From positions 1 through 64,000 of the forward strand of contig JAWSVB010000014.1 of the NCBI GenBank assembly GCA_033852135.1: a DNA stretch of 64,000 nucleotides. Reading direction: 5' to 3'. Position numbers and translations under genes: made by a program. The notes below the pieces were generated by a model. It had not been told where the DNA came from. It saw only the letters and a program-made list of their open reading frames with translations, and did not search any database. Source of the stretch: QZLE01 sp033852135. Lineage in GTDB: Bacteria; Pseudomonadota; Gammaproteobacteria; QZLD01. Positions 1 through 9,667 of the stretch are shown piece by piece (positions within the stretch are counted from its first letter, which is position 1; every line of letters begins with the position of its first letter).

Positions 1-83
1 CCACAAAAGTGGTACAAGTTCATTCAGCCAATATTCAGTTTACAGGACTATAATTGATAGAAATTTTAAACAAGGAGATAAAA

Positions 84-2045
84 ATGTATCGCAGGATATA
101 TAAATCTATATTGCTTTCGGTAGTGCTGGTAGCAATCTCGCAAGTATCATTTGCGAAGCCAACGTTGTCGGCAAATATGGCTCAATTTACACCATTGAGA
201 ACCATCCCATCTGCTGCAACAGTGAAAGAGATTGGTGGAATCCAGTACGGAAAGCATGTTGATGTAAAGCTAAAAGATGGCTCTACAGTTAGATGTTTTC
301 CTGCAGCAACCAAAGATCCAGCGAAGGTTTCAAAAAACTGGTATTACCTGCCAACCAACCCAAGAATAGCAACTGATAAAGATGGAACCCCTAAATTCTC
401 AATGGTTAGATTTGTTACCGATAAATCTAAAGAACAAGGTGGTGTAGATGGGGCGATTCTTCACTTTATGGTGGAGTATGGTCTTACCAAAAAGCAGAAA
501 AAAGAGGTAGCAAAGCTACTTAAAAAAGATGTTAAAGGTGCAAAGCTTAAAGGTGCTGTTCCTTTAGAACAGGGAGCAGAGGGTAGTTCATTCCAGGTTG
601 TATCCGCTACTCTAAATGATAAAGGGTTCAGTTCAACTCTAATCACCAGCGGAAAAGCGCCAGTGATGGAGGGGCAAAAAGTAGCAGTAGCAGCAAGGTT
701 AGATCAATATGGAGCGACCCTTTTAGCAAAAAGTATGGAGAACCCAACTACAGATATCTCAGTAGTTTTTGATCTGCAATACGTGGTTAAACTTCCAGCT
801 TATGACGTTACAGTAACTATTGATTACAATCAGTTTCATACTATCTCTAGCGAATCGGAACAGACCAGAGATAAAACCTCAAGAAAGAGCTCAGTTTGGA
901 CCCCTAAAATTTGGAACATATTCCACCGTACCAAGAAAAAGACCTCAAGCCTTACCGAAACAGAGAAATCCGAGGTTGTTGATTTTCTGCAAGAGACTGG
1001 TGTAGTTAAATTTGATTATATTCAGCACGTTCCAGACGCAGACAAAGAGATTGTAGAAAGCGGGCTACATAAACTGGTTATGGAATCATTTTTCGATATG
1101 CAAAACAGGCTTGGAACCCCAAGTGAAGAAGATGGTGACGAAGAGGTAAGTGAAGAGGAAAAAGAGCGCAGAGCAGCAAGAGCTAAAGCAGCTTCAAAAG
1201 TAAATCACTACAAATATACCGCTGCAAAACAAAAGACAATCACTAGAAAGTCTAAACAGGTTTTATCTTTGAAAAAGGTTATTGCTAGATACGAGCCGCA
1301 CCAAATGGTGGGTAATATTGGAACCTGGTACAACAAATACAAAGATAACCCAAAGCTATTTAGTGAAGTTAATCTTGATGACCCGTTCTTCCAAAGGCGA
1401 GAAGTTCGCTTCGTAATCGATAATGAAGCATATGATATTTTCAGTGAGATGGTTAATTACGCAACTGTAAAAGTAAGGGTAAACCGTAAAGGGCAAAGAC
1501 CATTTATCGATGAAGTGACAATTGATAAAAAATACTTGGAGAACAGCGGTCAGACAGCGATGTTATCGTACGCAAGAATGGGTGATGATGCACAAAGCTT
1601 CGAATATGCAGCTCAGTGGAGCTTACGTGGCGGCCATCTATACCCTAAGCAGCCACGCTGGCAGAAAGGGCAGCTAATGGCTGTTACTCTAGCTGCTCCA
1701 GTAGAACCGCAAACCATAGAAGCTGAATCAGATTTAGATGAGCTGGAAGAGCTGGATATAGCTAGGATAAGCGTAGAGCTGCGTTATAAAAGATTTGGTA
1801 AAATATTTGAAGACAAAAAAGGCCTTGCTCTATCTCCAGCAGTTGGTGAGCCAATCATGTCCAAAACCATCTATATGGATAACGATAGTGACAACTTGCA
1901 GTATCGTTTAATCTATCACCATAAAAAGGCTGGCAAGGTTAAAGATAATAAATGGCGCAATGTAGATGGTGGCTATATCTACTGTGCTCCAACAGAGATG
2001 ATAGTTAATAAGATAAGTGATCTTGTTGAAAAACTAAGCAACTAG
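84..2045 (+). CDS. Large secreted protein of unknown function
   Basis: I do not recognise the family. The start at 84 is chosen over an in-frame ATG at 54 because AAGGAGA lies just upstream (73-79) and the product then begins with a clear Sec signal peptide (MYRRIYKSILL... cleavage after VSFA). The mature ~630 residues look soluble and mostly beta/alpha mixed, with Lys-rich stretches. An acidic-to-basic charged linker (residues ~345-380, EEDGDEEVSEEEKERRA) splits it in two. No membrane segment follows the signal, so it is probably periplasmic or secreted. It is followed by a strong terminator, so it is transcribed separately from the signalling operon downstream. Its upstream context lies outside the window. 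Confidence 0.75.
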   Translation: MYRRIYKSILLSVVLVAISQVSFAKPTLSANMAQFTPLRTIPSAATVKEIGGIQYGKHVDVKLKDGSTVRCFPAATKDPAKVSKNWYYLPTNPRIATDKDGTPKFSMVRFVTDKSKEQGGVDGAILHFMVEYGLTKKQKKEVAKLLKKDVKGAKLKGAVPLEQGAEGSSFQVVSATLNDKGFSSTLITSGKAPVMEGQKVAVAARLDQYGATLLAKSMENPTTDISVVFDLQYVVKLPAYDVTVTIDYNQFHTISSESEQTRDKTSRKSSVWTPKIWNIFHRTKKKTSSLTETEKSEVVDFLQETGVVKFDYIQHVPDADKEIVESGLHKLVMESFFDMQNRLGTPSEEDGDEEVSEEEKERRAARAKAASKVNHYKYTAAKQKTITRKSKQVLSLKKVIARYEPHQMVGNIGTWYNKYKDNPKLFSEVNLDDPFFQRREVRFVIDNEAYDIFSEMVNYATVKVRVNRKGQRPFIDEVTIDKKYLENSGQTAMLSYARMGDDAQSFEYAAQWSLRGGHLYPKQPRWQKGQLMAVTLAAPVEPQTIEAESDLDELEELDIARISVELRYKRFGKIFEDKKGLALSPAVGEPIMSKTIYMDNDSDNLQYRLIYHHKKAGKVKDNKWRNVDGGYIYCAPTEMIVNKISDLVEKLSN

Positions 2046-2075
2046 TTAGTTATTACAAATATAGATATAACAGTT

Positions 2076-2107
2076 CCCGCCAATGGTTTGCATTGGCGGG
2101 ATTTTTT
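2076..2107 (+). terminator. Rho-independent terminator
   Basis: A perfect 10-bp stem (CCCGCCAATG / CATTGGCGGG) with a 5-nt loop is followed by ATTTTTTAT, 30 bp after the stop of the secreted protein gene. Confidence 0.92.
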
Positions 2108-2210
2108 ATGTAAAAACAGTCGGATTTTCAATTTGTGTCAAATTAAAATAATCAACTGTTTTTTAAAGGGAAACTAGTTCTCAATTATTGATATATCCCC
2201 CCGTGTTATC

Positions 2211-2245
2211 TTGACTAAACACAGTTTTTTAACTTTATTTATACT
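2211..2245 (+). promoter_or_regulatory. Candidate sigma-70 promoter of the sensor operon
   Basis: TTGACT (2211-2216), a 17-nt spacer and TTTATT (2234-2239) directly followed by TATACT (2240-2245). It sits ~40 bp upstream of the first binding-protein gene, which has a strong AGGAGG (2275-2280). This is inference from motif and position only. Confidence 0.4.
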
Positions 2246-2286
2246 ATGGACGTATAAAAATCGCTGTTTCAACTAGGAGGCTTAAG

Positions 2287-3264
2287 ATGGAAAGCTTAAT
2301 GAAAAAATTAGGGCTGTTATTTGCCGTCAGCATATTTGCACTGTTCAGCATCTCTTGTGAAAAAGGCTTAGATCCTAAAAAAATGCAGCAAACTGCAGAA
2401 GAAATTACTTCGCCGCAACAGCAAACACAACCAGCGCAGCAAATTCCAGAATATAAAGAGGTTGTAATGTGGAATGAGATGAATTTCGCACCCCACTTCA
2501 TCCTAGATGGCCCATATAAGGGAATGGGATTTGGAGACAAAGTTATCCCAATTTTTATGGATGAATTTCCAGAATATAAACATACAACTTTTACTGGCAA
2601 TACTGCTCTCATGCTTGAAAGATCCAAGAATGGGGACCATGTTTGCACAATTAACTTTATTAAAACAGAAGATCGTAAAGAGCACGTATACTTTTCACTG
2701 CCATATATATTTGTATTGCCTAATGGGTTGATAATAAGGGAAGAGGATAAAGGCAAATTTGACAAATATATCGATAGTGAGGGAAAAATTTCATTAGCAG
2801 CGCTATTAGAAACCAGTGATATGAAATTTGGGGTTTCTGGTAAAACAGCCTATGGGAAAGGGGTAGATCCAATAATAGCTGCAAATAACGATAATCCAAA
2901 TGTAGTGGCTCGCTATGGAAAGGACCTGACTGAAGGTTTGCTGCAGATGCTAGATTTAAAGCGAATTGACTACATGCTGACATACCCTGATATGCGAAGT
3001 TTTCTCACTAAAAAGTTAAATATTAAATCAAAATTAAGATACATCCCTGTTGTAGAGATGCCAAAAGACTATTTGCTTGAAGCTCATGTTGGTTGTGCTA
3101 AAAATACTTGGGGACAGGAGCTTATTGGAAAAATTGATAACTTAATAAAAAATACTGATTTAATAGGAAAAACCGCAGATTATTATAGCTATTGGTTGGA
3201 TGAAAATGATAAAAAAATCTACCGAGAGTTATTTGAGAAAGTAGTAAAGAGTAAGCAGGAATAA
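2287..3264 (+). CDS. Periplasmic solute-binding protein (SBP family 3-like), probable lipoprotein
   Basis: This is a bilobed amino-acid-type binding protein (SBP_bac_3 superfamily), resembling the TIGR02285-type branch: after the signal it has W-x-E-M-x-FAPHFILDGPYKGMGFGDKV, then a conserved Cys-containing VCTINFIKTEDRKEHVYFS block and an RIDYML motif. The N-terminus has a hydrophobic segment ending FSISC, a non-ideal lipobox, followed by a Gln/Pro-rich linker, so lipid anchoring is plausible. The next gene, 2 bp away, is a clear paralogue with the same motifs. Together with the two kinases behind them, these look like extracytoplasmic ligand receptors feeding a signalling pathway rather than parts of an ABC transporter: no permease or ATPase is nearby. 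The ligand is unknown. Confidence 0.8.
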   Translation: MESLMKKLGLLFAVSIFALFSISCEKGLDPKKMQQTAEEITSPQQQTQPAQQIPEYKEVVMWNEMNFAPHFILDGPYKGMGFGDKVIPIFMDEFPEYKHTTFTGNTALMLERSKNGDHVCTINFIKTEDRKEHVYFSLPYIFVLPNGLIIREEDKGKFDKYIDSEGKISLAALLETSDMKFGVSGKTAYGKGVDPIIAANNDNPNVVARYGKDLTEGLLQMLDLKRIDYMLTYPDMRSFLTKKLNIKSKLRYIPVVEMPKDYLLEAHVGCAKNTWGQELIGKIDNLIKNTDLIGKTADYYSYWLDENDKKIYRELFEKVVKSKQE

Positions 3265-3266
3265 AG

Positions 3267-4205
3267 ATGAAACGCCAAAGGTGTCATCTTGCAAATTTTG
3301 CTTGGACATTGTTAGCTATTTTTAACCTATTTGTTTTGCATTTAGGTCATGCTTCGGCCGTTGAATCTGGGGCCAAAACCGCTGGTCTTATTTTTGAAGA
3401 TGGAAATGATTGGGGAAAGATAACCTGGTATAAGCACGATTTTCCTCCATATTTTATCCTGGATGGGGAATATAAAGATAAGGGGATTCTGGACCAGATT
3501 TTTCCATCCATAGTCAAAAACCTTCCTGAATTTCAACATCACCATTTTGTAAGCAACAATGCAGGATTTTTCCGAAGGGTGGAGAACGGAGATGATGTCT
3601 GCGCTTATAGTTTGATAAAAACCGACCAGAGGGAAGAGCTATTATATTTTTCTACCCCATATTTCTTTGTGTTGCAAAATGCAATTTTCATAAGGGAAGA
3701 AGATAAAGGTAAATTCTCCAAATATATAAATGCAAAAGGGAGAATATCGCTATCTAAACTAATTCAAAATGACAAAATAAATTTTGGCGTCAAAAAAAGC
3801 GTCGCTTACGGTAAAAATGTTGACCAAATTATCCTGCAAAATTTAGATAGGCCTAATGTGATTGTACGCAAGGGGAAGGATCTTACTGAGGGGCTTCTTA
3901 AAATGCTCAGTTTAAAGCGGATAGACTACATGTTAGCCTATGATGAAAGTGTGGGGTTTCTATCTCAGAAGTTAAACTTAAAGACAAAGTTTATGTATAT
4001 CCCTATAGCTGAAATGCCTGAAAATTACTTAATAAGAGGACATATGGCGTGTCCTAAAACTATATGGGGTAGAGCAGTAATAGATAAAGTAAATGCAGTG
4101 ATTAAAGGCAAAGGTCTGGTTGAAAAAACAACAAACATATATAAAAAATGGCTAACTGACGATGCAAAAAAAGAGTATCTGCAACTAATAGAAGTGATTA
4201 AATGA
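3267..4205 (+). CDS. Periplasmic solute-binding protein, paralogue of the preceding gene
   Basis: Same family as the preceding protein, with matching blocks (ITWYKHDFPPYFILDGEYKDKG; VCAYSLIKTDQREELLYFS; REEDKGKFSKYI; KGKDLTEGLLKMLSLKRIDY). It has an ordinary signal peptide (cleavage near GHASA) and no lipobox, so this copy should be freely periplasmic while its sibling may be anchored. The pair arose by tandem duplication and has since diverged. The 3' end overlaps the kinase gene by 4 bp (ATGA), implying translational coupling. The most likely role is ligand recognition for the kinase encoded next. Confidence 0.8.
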   Translation: MKRQRCHLANFAWTLLAIFNLFVLHLGHASAVESGAKTAGLIFEDGNDWGKITWYKHDFPPYFILDGEYKDKGILDQIFPSIVKNLPEFQHHHFVSNNAGFFRRVENGDDVCAYSLIKTDQREELLYFSTPYFFVLQNAIFIREEDKGKFSKYINAKGRISLSKLIQNDKINFGVKKSVAYGKNVDQIILQNLDRPNVIVRKGKDLTEGLLKMLSLKRIDYMLAYDESVGFLSQKLNLKTKFMYIPIAEMPENYLIRGHMACPKTIWGRAVIDKVNAVIKGKGLVEKTTNIYKKWLTDDAKKEYLQLIEVIK

Positions 4206-6469
4206 AGGAAAAATTAGCAAAGTTAAAATTCACTAATTATTTATTGCATGATTATGCGGTACAGCACCTAATACTTTCAATAATGATATTTAGCTTTGTA
4301 TTAACGCTTATTTTCTCCCTTATCCAGGTGAGTTTAGATTATCGAAGTGATATGGGTAAAATTGATAATGCATTTTCCCAAATCGAAAATAGTAGCCTGA
4401 TACCGTTAACCAATAATATCTGGTTTGTTAATGAAGAACAGGTGCGGCTGCAGTTAGATAGCTTTTTACAGTTTCCATTTGTCGAAATGGCCATGGTGGC
4501 AGAAAACTCCGGCTCTGTTATCTCTACGGGTGATATAACCTCAACAGATATCATCTCCAAAGAGTTTAAATTAATCAAAGATAACGTCGACGTAGGCAGT
4601 TTGATTATCGTTGCTGGGATAGATGAAATTTTTGATAAATTAATGCACCAATTTTTTATTAACTTTATGGATTATGCTGTAAAGATATTTTTGGTATCTG
4701 GCTTTAGTATTTACGTGCTAAATAAATTAATCATTCGTCACCTTGCGAATATCTCCAACTTTTTAAGCAACATAAATATGGAGCAGCTAGATGCTGTCGA
4801 GCTCAAGTTAGATCGTAAGCAAGTAACAGCAGCAAAACATGACTCTTTAGAGCAGTTGGTATCATCGATTAATTCGATGCGGCAAAGGTTAAATGACTCA
4901 TACCAAAGATTAGATGGCTTTAAGACTGAGTTAGAACACAAAGTTGAAGAGAGAACTGTTGCGCTAAAAGATGCCAAAGATGAGGCGGAAGCTGCAAACA
5001 AAGCCAAGAGCCATTTTCTCGCTAATATGTCGCATGAAATTCGTACCCCAATGAACGCGATATTAGGCTTTTCCGAGATAATGATGGAGAAAGTGGTCGA
5101 CCCTCAGTTATCGCACTATGTAGAGTCAATTAACTCCAGTGGTAAATCCTTATTAAGTCTCATCAATGATATATTGGATCTATCAAAAGTAGAATCAGGA
5201 AAGATGCAGCTTGAGTATTCAGCAGTATCATTAGCAAGCCTCATTAACGAGATGAAAGTGGTCTTTGGGCAAAGATTATCTGAGAAGAACCTTGATTTTA
5301 TAATCGATATACCAAAAGAGTTTCCTAGTGCACTGGTGATGGATGATGCAAGGGTGCGCCAGGTTTTAATCAACCTAATCGGAAATGCAATAAAATTCAC
5401 TGAATCTGGGTATATAAAAATTTCTTTGCAGCAAAGAACTTCTACTAATTATGAAAGAAGTTGCTTTGACTTTGCCTTAGCGGTTGAAGATACCGGAATG
5501 GGGATACCAAAAGAGGATCGAACCTCAATCTTTAGTGCCTTTTCACAAATGGACGGGCAAAAGTTCTCTAAATTTGGGGGGACAGGTCTTGGCCTGGCAA
5601 TTTCATCACAATTAGTAAAAGTGATGGGGGGGGAGATAAAAGTAGATAGTCAGGTTGGCAAAGGTTCCATTTTCCAACTTGAATTTAAAGATATCGAAGT
5701 TGCATCCGCAGATGATATTGCAAATCAAAGCAGTGATTTTGATTATTCTAAGATCAAATTTGAAAACAGCGTAGTGGTTGTTGCTGACGATATCGATTTT
5801 AATCGAGAGTTGATTTGCGGATTTTTAGAGGGGTTTGGCCTGCAATTAATAGAAGCAAAAAATGGTAAAGAAGCACTAGATAAAACCAAAGAATATAATG
5901 CCGATGTAGTATTAATGGATATCAGAATGCCCGAGATGAACGGGTATGATGCAACAAACTTATTAAGAGAAGACCCAGAGTATAAAGATATACCAGTCAT
6001 AGCTGTAACAGCATCGGTAATGAAAGAGGACATAGAAAACCTAGAATATGTCTTTAGCTCATACCTTAAAAAGCCAATTAGCAAAAAGCAGTTATTTAAA
6101 GAGTTAATTAAGCACCTACCATATTCAGAAAAAGAAGATTTAGCTACAGGTGATACTGAAATAACAGAAGAGATAGAGCCTCTGGTAAAAATAAAAGAGT
6201 ATCCCGCAGTATTACAAGTATTACAAAATAGGTTTGTAGAATTAGAAGAGTTATCAAATGAGTTAGCTATAGATAAAGTTGAATTAATAGCAGAAGATTT
6301 GAAAAAATTAGCAGTTGAAAATAAGTGCAGCCCACTTAAAAATTGGGCCAGCCAATTGGAAAATGCAGCTTATATATTTGATATAGAGCAGATGCAAAAA
6401 CTTTTCCTTGAGTTGCAACAGCTTTTATTTGAGCAGCAACAAAGCACGCAAGCTCAAGATATGGAGTAG
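4202..6469 (+). CDS. Hybrid sensor histidine kinase with C-terminal receiver
   Basis: A membrane segment (residues ~20-42), a ~115-residue periplasmic sensor with a CHASE8/Cache-like LTNNIWFVNEEQV pattern, and a second membrane segment (~157-178). Then a linker and coiled coil (~210-265), HisKA with phosphoacceptor His in NMSHEIRTPMN (~280) and HATPase_c with N box NLIGNAIKF, G1 DTGMGIP and G2 GGTGLGLAI. The receiver domain (~525-640) has Asp-Asp, phospho-Asp in VVLMDIRMP and Lys in YLKKPI. The last ~100 residues form a helical region that looks like an Hpt fold without an evident phosphoacceptor His. The gene overlaps the upstream binding-protein gene and lies 3 bp from the next kinase gene, so the four are one operon. 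Confidence 0.93.
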   Translation: MKEKLAKLKFTNYLLHDYAVQHLILSIMIFSFVLTLIFSLIQVSLDYRSDMGKIDNAFSQIENSSLIPLTNNIWFVNEEQVRLQLDSFLQFPFVEMAMVAENSGSVISTGDITSTDIISKEFKLIKDNVDVGSLIIVAGIDEIFDKLMHQFFINFMDYAVKIFLVSGFSIYVLNKLIIRHLANISNFLSNINMEQLDAVELKLDRKQVTAAKHDSLEQLVSSINSMRQRLNDSYQRLDGFKTELEHKVEERTVALKDAKDEAEAANKAKSHFLANMSHEIRTPMNAILGFSEIMMEKVVDPQLSHYVESINSSGKSLLSLINDILDLSKVESGKMQLEYSAVSLASLINEMKVVFGQRLSEKNLDFIIDIPKEFPSALVMDDARVRQVLINLIGNAIKFTESGYIKISLQQRTSTNYERSCFDFALAVEDTGMGIPKEDRTSIFSAFSQMDGQKFSKFGGTGLGLAISSQLVKVMGGEIKVDSQVGKGSIFQLEFKDIEVASADDIANQSSDFDYSKIKFENSVVVVADDIDFNRELICGFLEGFGLQLIEAKNGKEALDKTKEYNADVVLMDIRMPEMNGYDATNLLREDPEYKDIPVIAVTASVMKEDIENLEYVFSSYLKKPISKKQLFKELIKHLPYSEKEDLATGDTEITEEIEPLVKIKEYPAVLQVLQNRFVELEELSNELAIDKVELIAEDLKKLAVENKCSPLKNWASQLENAAYIFDIEQMQKLFLELQQLLFEQQQSTQAQDME

Positions 6470-6472
6470 ATA

Positions 6473-8047
6473 ATGGACGAGATCGAAGAAAATATGCAGC
6501 GCATTTTAGTAGTAGATGATACCCAGAAAAATATTCAGGTAATCGGGGCAATTCTACGCGAAAAAGATTATCTAATAAGCATCGCTAGTAGTGGGGAGAT
6601 GGCTCTTAAAACGATAGAAAGTACAACTCCAGATTTGATTCTATTGGATATAATGATGCCGGGTATCGATGGATATGAAACTTGTAAAAGAATTAAAGAA
6701 AATCCAGAGACAAAAGATATTCCAATTATCTTTCTAAGCGCCATTACAGAGACTTTGGACAAGGTCAAAGCATTTGAGCTAGGAGCTGTTGACTATGTAA
6801 CCAAGCCAATCGAATCTAAAGAACTTTTGGCAAGAGTTCATACCCACCTGAAGATAGATTCACTACAAAAAGAATTAAAATATATAAACAAAAATCTAGA
6901 GCAACTGGTAGAGATCCGCACTCATGAGCTGCAACAAACAGAGTCATATCTTGAGAACGTTATCGATTCAATGCCATCGAGCATTATTGGGATAGATTTA
7001 GAAGGGGATATTATAAATCTAAATGAACAGGCAGAACGCCAGGCATCTTTATATGCAGGTGATGTTGAGCGCAGAAATGTGAGAGAAGTATTTCCAGAGT
7101 TTTCTGATTACTACCCCGAGATATTTGCAGCCCTGAATAAAGGTGAAATATTTAAGCACAACAAGATACATACTCAAACTGATTCGAAACAGCGTTACAT
7201 AAATATTAATGTTTATCCTCTAATAGTTAAGTATACAGTTGTCGGTGGAGTAATCCGCATAGATGATGTAACAGAGGCCATGAAACTGGAGAAGATAAAA
7301 AATAGATTTGAGAAAGAGAAAATGACAGCACTGGGGGATATTGTGATTGGTGTAGCTCATGAGATTAATACACCGATTGGCAGTGCGATAACAGCAGCAT
7401 CTTTTCTAAAAGGGAAAACAGAAAACCTGAACGAGATTTTTCATCAAGGCAATATGACCAAGCGAGATTTCGAAACCTACATGGAGTCTGCCCAGCAATT
7501 TGAAACAATGGTGCTTTCAAATATGCAGCGAGTAGCAGTGCTAGTCTCTCATTTTAAAGAGATAGCGGTTGACTATGATGGTGACAAGATAAGTTGTTTT
7601 AATCTTCGGGATAAAATAAACACCATTATTGATTCACTCGTGTATGAGATAAATGAGAGAAAATGCAGTATAGAATTAAACTGTCCTGAAGAGTTTGAGA
7701 TAAAACTGCAGAAGAAATCCTTTAATCAAGTATTGGGAAATCTGCTAACTAACTCCCTTATTCATGGATTTGAAGGTAAAGATAACGGCGTTATAAATAT
7801 TGATGTTGAAGCCAATCCAGATGTAGTGGTGATACATTACAGTGATAACGGCAAAGGGATAGCAAAAGAGGATCAGGATAAAGTATTTTCTCCATTTTTC
7901 ACTACCAAAAGGGGGAGTGAGTGCGTGGGCCTTGGGTTGTCCATCCTATACAACCTTGTGACTTTACGTATGGAAGGCAAGATAGATTTTAGTAACACAC
8001 CTGGAAAAGGACTAAGCTTCAGAATAGAGTTGCCACAGGTGGATTAA
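6473..8047 (+). CDS. Receiver-PAS-histidine kinase
   Basis: Soluble signalling protein with no membrane segment. The N-terminal receiver (~10-125) has VVDD, phospho-Asp in LILLDIMMPGIDGY and Lys in VTKPIE. A short coiled coil follows, then a PAS domain (~155-265, SMPSSIIGIDLEGDIINLN), an H box with His in GVAHEINTPIGSA (~300), and HATPase_c with NLLTNSLIHGF, DNGKGI and GLGLSI. Such proteins can take phosphate on the receiver from an upstream hybrid kinase and alter their own kinase output. No DNA-binding response regulator follows, so the final target lies elsewhere. Start choice: GGAG 6 bp upstream. Confidence 0.92.
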   Translation: MDEIEENMQRILVVDDTQKNIQVIGAILREKDYLISIASSGEMALKTIESTTPDLILLDIMMPGIDGYETCKRIKENPETKDIPIIFLSAITETLDKVKAFELGAVDYVTKPIESKELLARVHTHLKIDSLQKELKYINKNLEQLVEIRTHELQQTESYLENVIDSMPSSIIGIDLEGDIINLNEQAERQASLYAGDVERRNVREVFPEFSDYYPEIFAALNKGEIFKHNKIHTQTDSKQRYININVYPLIVKYTVVGGVIRIDDVTEAMKLEKIKNRFEKEKMTALGDIVIGVAHEINTPIGSAITAASFLKGKTENLNEIFHQGNMTKRDFETYMESAQQFETMVLSNMQRVAVLVSHFKEIAVDYDGDKISCFNLRDKINTIIDSLVYEINERKCSIELNCPEEFEIKLQKKSFNQVLGNLLTNSLIHGFEGKDNGVINIDVEANPDVVVIHYSDNGKGIAKEDQDKVFSPFFTTKRGSECVGLGLSILYNLVTLRMEGKIDFSNTPGKGLSFRIELPQVD

Positions 8048-8192
8048 TTAGGAAAAATGCCTATAAATCATTTGATTAACAGTGGTTGTTTCATTGACCG
8101 CCGGAATATATCGTAGTAGCATGTCACAAAATAATAACTAGCGCGTTAAATTTCATAAGCGCAATAATAAAGCTACAACGAGACCCATTTTT

Positions 8193-9512
8193 ATGATTTC
8201 AGCCCTTCGGTCATGCTTCTCATTTGAGAAAAATCTTGAAGCCCTAACTAAAAGAGATAACAGCAATATAGCAGTGCTCGATGGCTTAAGAGTTATTGCT
8301 ACCTTTTACGTGATTCTCTACCATGGATTTCATCTTGCCCAGGCTTTTTTTACCGAGAGTGAAGTGGGAAAATTCGTAGAATATCTGAATACCTTTCCAA
8401 CATGGCTTAACTGGGTGTGGTATGGCGATCGCGGCGTAGATATATTTTTTGTGCTCAGTGGCTTTTTGATTGGCGGCCTTTTATTTAATGAGCACACCAA
8501 AAAAGCAAAAATTAATATTCCCCGTTTTTATTGGCGCAGAGCACTAAGGCTTATGCCTTTATATCTCTTCTTAATCATAGTTTTTTACAAAATAGGCGAT
8601 GGGAAAGGAATAGATTATATTTGGGCTAATATCCTATATGTAAATAACTACCTACAAGCTGAAAATGTATTTATCGCCTGGAGTTGGAGCCTAGCTGTAG
8701 AGCAGCAATTTTATTGGGTATTTCCTTTGTTACTAACCTTAGTGTTTTTTAGAACCAAACATAAGCTAACAGTATTAATCTCACTTTTTATCCTCTCATT
8801 TATAATTCGCTGGCTCATAATTCTAACGGATGAGAGCTTGGTAACGCTCCCTAATGCAGCAAATATGTTCCACCTTTTGCCTGAATCAAATACCAACCTA
8901 GGTGAAAAACTCTATACCAATCTTTACAGTAGATACGGGGCATTAATTTTAGGGGTTATAGGTGCTTACCTAAACCATTATCACAGCACTGCATTAGCAG
9001 GATTTTTCCAAACTAAAAAGTCTGATTTAATCGCTATCATCTCTATAGTATTTATGGCTTTGTGGGCAAGTTTACCGGTGTATAAACCTCTGTTTGAACC
9101 ATCTAAACAGGTACTAACCGCGTACTTTGTATTTGACAGGAATATCTTCTCGATCGCCATACTCTACCTAATGCTGGCTCTGCTATACCCAACTGCTTTT
9201 AGAACACCGCTTGCTAAATTGTTATCATTAAAGATATTTCATCCATTGGCGCAACTATCGTACTCTTTATATCTATTTCACCCACTATTCTTACTACCTG
9301 TAGGGATAATGGTGGCAGGGGTTATGCCGGCCTCGCAGTTGTTATATTCAGGTATATTTATCATCGTAATCCTAGGCACCGCTTTTTGCGCACTATTTTG
9401 TATCTTTACCTACCTATTTATCGAAAGACCATTTATGAATATGCGAAACCTGAAAAGGCATTGTATAAACACCGACCTTGATAGCGACCAATTACAAGGG
9501 GCTGGTTCCTAG
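8193..9512 (+). CDS. Acyltransferase 3 family membrane protein
   Basis: Integral membrane acyltransferase (Acyl_transf_3, OafA/NodX type) that moves acyl groups onto extracytoplasmic sugars or other carbohydrates. Family hallmarks are visible: LDGLRVIATFYVILYHG near residue 30 (conserved His), RGVDIFFVLSGFLIGG, FYWRRALRLMPLY (the R-x10-R-type motif) and WSLAVEQQFYW. About ten hydrophobic segments fill ~440 residues, the usual size, and there is no extra SGNH domain. It stands alone, with 145 bp of unremarkable sequence upstream and no polysaccharide genes around it, so the substrate cannot be inferred. Confidence 0.9.
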   Translation: MISALRSCFSFEKNLEALTKRDNSNIAVLDGLRVIATFYVILYHGFHLAQAFFTESEVGKFVEYLNTFPTWLNWVWYGDRGVDIFFVLSGFLIGGLLFNEHTKKAKINIPRFYWRRALRLMPLYLFLIIVFYKIGDGKGIDYIWANILYVNNYLQAENVFIAWSWSLAVEQQFYWVFPLLLTLVFFRTKHKLTVLISLFILSFIIRWLIILTDESLVTLPNAANMFHLLPESNTNLGEKLYTNLYSRYGALILGVIGAYLNHYHSTALAGFFQTKKSDLIAIISIVFMALWASLPVYKPLFEPSKQVLTAYFVFDRNIFSIAILYLMLALLYPTAFRTPLAKLLSLKIFHPLAQLSYSLYLFHPLFLLPVGIMVAGVMPASQLLYSGIFIIVILGTAFCALFCIFTYLFIERPFMNMRNLKRHCINTDLDSDQLQGAGS

Positions 9513-9667
9513 TAACTCAGCTCCTGCTTGTTCTGATTCATTATTTCAAATAAGCACTATTCATCAACTAAACAGTAATTATTTATAAAATCCAGTTGCA
9601 GTACTCACTTTGATTGTCCATTATTCCTACTAAGGTAATTACCTTGAAATCAAATTTAGGAATTAAA

